Source: Caldilineaceae bacterium
GTDB lineage: Bacteria; Chloroflexota; Anaerolineae; Caldilineales; Caldilineaceae
Direction: 5' to 3'
Length of the DNA stretch: 8,083 nucleotides
Assembly (NCBI GenBank): GCA_015494005.1
Contig: WGCB01000355.1
Location: 1-8,083 of the forward strand
Shown here: positions 6,151 through 8,083 of the stretch, piece by piece
Position numbering within the stretch: the stretch's first letter is position 1
How the letters are laid out: every line of letters starts with the position of its first letter
Program-made: the position numbers and the translations under genes
The notes under the pieces: generated by a model
Database searches by the model: none
Told to the model about the DNA's origin: nothing
What the model saw: the letters and a program-made list of their open reading frames with translations, nothing else

Positions 6151-8083
6151 TCATCCTCGCGGCGGCAGCTTGGGCAGCCGTCGGCTGGGACGCTGGCTCA
6201 CGTCCGGGATAGGCAAGGGCGGCTTCTCCTCCAGCAGGCCCAGGATCTCCTGGATGGCCCGCTCCAGCTGAGGATCCCGCCCCTCCCGGTAGTCCTGGGG
6301 TGTGATGTCCACCTCGATGTCCGGCTCCGTGCCGTAGTTCTCCACGTTCCACCCCACATCCTCGAACCAGAAACTGAACTCCGGCTGGGTGGTGATGGTG
6401 CCGTCCACCAGCGCGTGCCGGGGCCAGATGCCGATGACCCCGCCCCAGGTGCGCTTGCCGATGAGGGGACCCAGCTTCATCAGCTTGAAGCTGTGGCTGA
6501 AGATGTCCCCGTCGCTGCCCGCGTACTCGTTGGTGATGGCCACCAGGGGCCCGCCCACCGACTCGGTGGGGTAGGGCGTGGCGCCTCCCCAGCGGGTCAC
6601 GTCGTAGCCCAGGCGACGCCGGGCCAGCTTCTCCAGGATGAGGGCGCTCACGTGGCCGCCCCCGTTGTAGCGCACGTCCACGATCAGGGCGTCCCGCTCC
6701 ACCTCGGCCAGATAGCCCCGGTGGAACTCCGCGTAGCCCCGGGGCCCCATGTCGGGGATGTGGACGTAGCCCACCCGGCCCTCGGTGGCCTCGTGGACGT
6801 GGCGCCGGTTGCCCTCCACCCAGGCTCGATAGCGGGCCTGGGCCTCCGTGGCCAGGGTGTGGACGGTGACGGTGCGCAGGGACGCTTCCTCCGCCCCCTC
6901 CGCCTCCTGTTGGGCGGCTTCCGCCTGGCCCGGTCGGATGGTCAGGAGCACCTCCTCGTCCGCCAGATTCACCAGCAGCTGCCCCGGGCTGACGTCGCGG
7001 CTCACCGGCTGGCCGTTCACCCCCAGGATCAGATCCCCTGGGCGGACGTTCACCCCCGGCGCGGCCAGGGGGGAGTGGGCCTTGGCATCCCAGGGGTCCC
7101 CCAGGATCAGCGACTCCACTCGGTAGCCCCCGGCGGCCTCGTCCCAGCGGATGGCCGCCCCCAGGAAGCCCTGCCGGTAGCTGGGCCGGGGCCGGTAGTC
7201 CCCGCCGAACTCGTAGGCGTGGCTGGTGCCCAGCTCCCCCTGCATCTCCCACATGAGGTCACTGAACTCGCTGCGGCTGCTCACCCGCCGGATCAAGGGG
7301 AAGTAGCGCTCGTAGACCATCTGCCAGTCCACCTCGGACATGTCCTCGGTCCAGAACTGGTCCCGCTGCAGCCGCCAGGCCTCCCGGAACATCTGCTCCC
7401 ACTCGCTCTGGGGATCCACCGAGACCTTCACCCGGCCCAGCTGGATCCAGCCCACGCGCCGGGGCGGCCCGCTGGTGGGGGGCTTCTCCCCTGCGGGGAT
7501 CACCCGCAGGCTGTGGCCGCTGCCGTAGAGGAGCTTCTTGCGGTTGCGGGAGAGCTCAAACCAGTTCACCTCCTCGGCCAGGGTCTCGCTGCGGTACTCC
7601 TTGAAGTTGTACATGCGCAGGAGGCCGCCGGGCTCCTCGTCGGTCCAGTCGTCGGTCAGGCTGCCCCGGATGGGAAACTGGAGGAAGATGGCCTTGCCCG
7701 GCACCGCGCCGATGCGGCCGTAGCGGCCCTCGGCCACGGGGAAGGGCAGGACGCGCTGCTGGATGCCCTCCAGGTCAATGCGCACGGGCTTGGGTGGCTT
7801 CTCCTTGCCGGGCTCCCCGGAGCCGTTGCCCTTGGCCTGGCCGGACTTGGACGGCTCCGCGTCCTCTGCCTGGGCCCCGCGCAGGGACCCGCCGGGAGCG
7901 CTGTCCTCCTCGCCCCCCTCGTCCTCGGGCTGCTCCTCGCCGTACTCGTCGCCATCCTCATCGCCGTTTTCGCCCCCGTCCTCGCCGTTTTCCCCGCCGT
8001 TCTTGTCGTCCTCGTCCCCGTTTTCCTTCTCCGGGGATTTCTCCTCGTCCTCGGCTCGGGGGACGAAGGGGTTGGGCTCGTCC
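6151..8083 (-). CDS. Tricorn-like protease (peptidase family S41), C-terminal 643 residues; N-terminus outside window
   Basis: The minus frame is open from base 8083 to a TGA at 6151-6153. A GTG at 7785 is not the start, because family sequence continues upstream of it (DEPNPFVPRAEDEEK at the window edge). Tricorn-type enzymes cut oligopeptides; their beta-propellers lie N-terminal and are mostly missing here. Numbered from the first full codon: acidic linker about 10-98, end of propeller and C1 region about 100-300, PDZ domain about 305-388 (GVNVRPGDLILGVNGQPV), C2 catalytic domain about 400-615. The catalytic set of Thermoplasma Tricorn (Ser745, His746, Ser965, Glu1023) is matched by Ser287-His288 in GTSHAYEFGGD, Ser523 in NEYAGSDGDIF and Glu581 in VENYGTEPDIEVD. 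The 58-residue spacing of the last two is identical. An active peptidase is therefore expected. Whether it is cytoplasmic or exported cannot be told without the N-terminus. Confidence 0.9.
   Translation of the reverse strand, partial: DEPNPFVPRAEDEEKSPEKENGDEDDKNGGENGEDGGENGDEDGDEYGEEQPEDEGGEEDSAPGGSLRGAQAEDAEPSKSGQAKGNGSGEPGKEKPPKPVRIDLEGIQQRVLPFPVAEGRYGRIGAVPGKAIFLQFPIRGSLTDDWTDEEPGGLLRMYNFKEYRSETLAEEVNWFELSRNRKKLLYGSGHSLRVIPAGEKPPTSGPPRRVGWIQLGRVKVSVDPQSEWEQMFREAWRLQRDQFWTEDMSEVDWQMVYERYFPLIRRVSSRSEFSDLMWEMQGELGTSHAYEFGGDYRPRPSYRQGFLGAAIRWDEAAGGYRVESLILGDPWDAKAHSPLAAPGVNVRPGDLILGVNGQPVSRDVSPGQLLVNLADEEVLLTIRPGQAEAAQQEAEGAEEASLRTVTVHTLATEAQARYRAWVEGNRRHVHEATEGRVGYVHIPDMGPRGYAEFHRGYLAEVERDALIVDVRYNGGGHVSALILEKLARRRLGYDVTRWGGATPYPTESVGGPLVAITNEYAGSDGDIFSHSFKLMKLGPLIGKRTWGGVIGIWPRHALVDGTITTQPEFSFWFEDVGWNVENYGTEPDIEVDITPQDYREGRDPQLERAIQEILGLLEEKPPLPIPDVSQRPSRRLPKLPPRG
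7786..8056 (-). other. Acidic, low-complexity linker encoded inside the Tricorn-like gene
   Basis: About 90 residues just before RIDLEGIQQRV are made mostly of Glu, Asp, Gly, Asn and Lys, with repeated units such as ENGED, GENGDEDGDE and GEEQPEDEGGEED, then a Gly/Ser/Pro/Lys-rich part. At DNA level TCGCCGTTTTC recurs at 7961-7971 and 7982-7992, 21 bases apart, with a related TCCCCGTTTTCC at 8015-8026, which suggests growth by slippage. It is in frame throughout with no stop. Confidence 0.8.

Noticed and set aside
7783..7785. GTG as the start of the Tricorn-like protease
   Set aside because: The frame is open to the window edge and the upstream part includes the family's DEPNPFVP-type segment, so this GTG encodes an internal Val.
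7940..7975. EF-hand or dockerin-like calcium loop suggested by DEDGDEYGEE in the acidic linker
   Set aside because: The spacing of Asp/Gly does not give a full DxDxDG loop with flanking helices; it is part of a general acidic repeat.

Overview
The window comes from a very GC-rich bacterium with G or C at most third codon positions. It reads as a block of ordinary chromosomal housekeeping genes. I lean towards Chloroflexota (Caldilinea/Litorilinea-like) because of the SdhB type, the hybrid malic enzyme, the membrane-anchored DsbA-like protein and a bacterial Tricorn-type protease. This is an impression from protein style; no rRNA or other marker gene is present to fix it. I see no tRNA, rRNA, CRISPR array, transposase, integrase or phage gene.

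Layout. Positions 1-2456 (+) carry the 3' part of sdhA, a complete sdhB and a Memo-like (AmmeMemoRadiSam B superfamily) gene, closely spaced and probably one transcript. This ends at a strong intrinsic terminator at 2497-2528. A 389-base gap follows, holding that terminator, a second hairpin, an AT-rich promoter-like island at about 2641-2710 and a leader of about 130 nt. It leads into a 755-residue hybrid malic enzyme (2846-5113, +), which is closed by a perfect 15-bp stem terminator-like hairpin (5199-5234). A 308-base gap with several stem-loops precedes a membrane-anchored DsbA-like thiol oxidoreductase (5422-6096, +). It converges on the C-terminal two thirds of a Tricorn-like S41 protease on the minus strand (6151-8083, running off the right edge). 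The 54 bases between these two genes are almost filled by an unusual nested inverted repeat.

How the genes relate. Succinate dehydrogenase and malic enzyme both serve central carbon metabolism: succinate to fumarate with electrons to quinone, then malate to pyruvate with NAD(P)H, on either side of fumarase. SdhB lacks two residues of the E. coli ubiquinone pocket, consistent with use of another quinone such as menaquinone. The DsbA-like protein and the Tricorn-like protease concern folding of exported proteins and peptide turnover. They share no visible pathway with the first genes.

I found no clear novel multi-gene system. The items most worth a second look are the nested CAAT/ATTG repeat at 6096-6143, the Memo-like gene without visible partners next to sdhAB, and the long acidic linker in the Tricorn-like protease.
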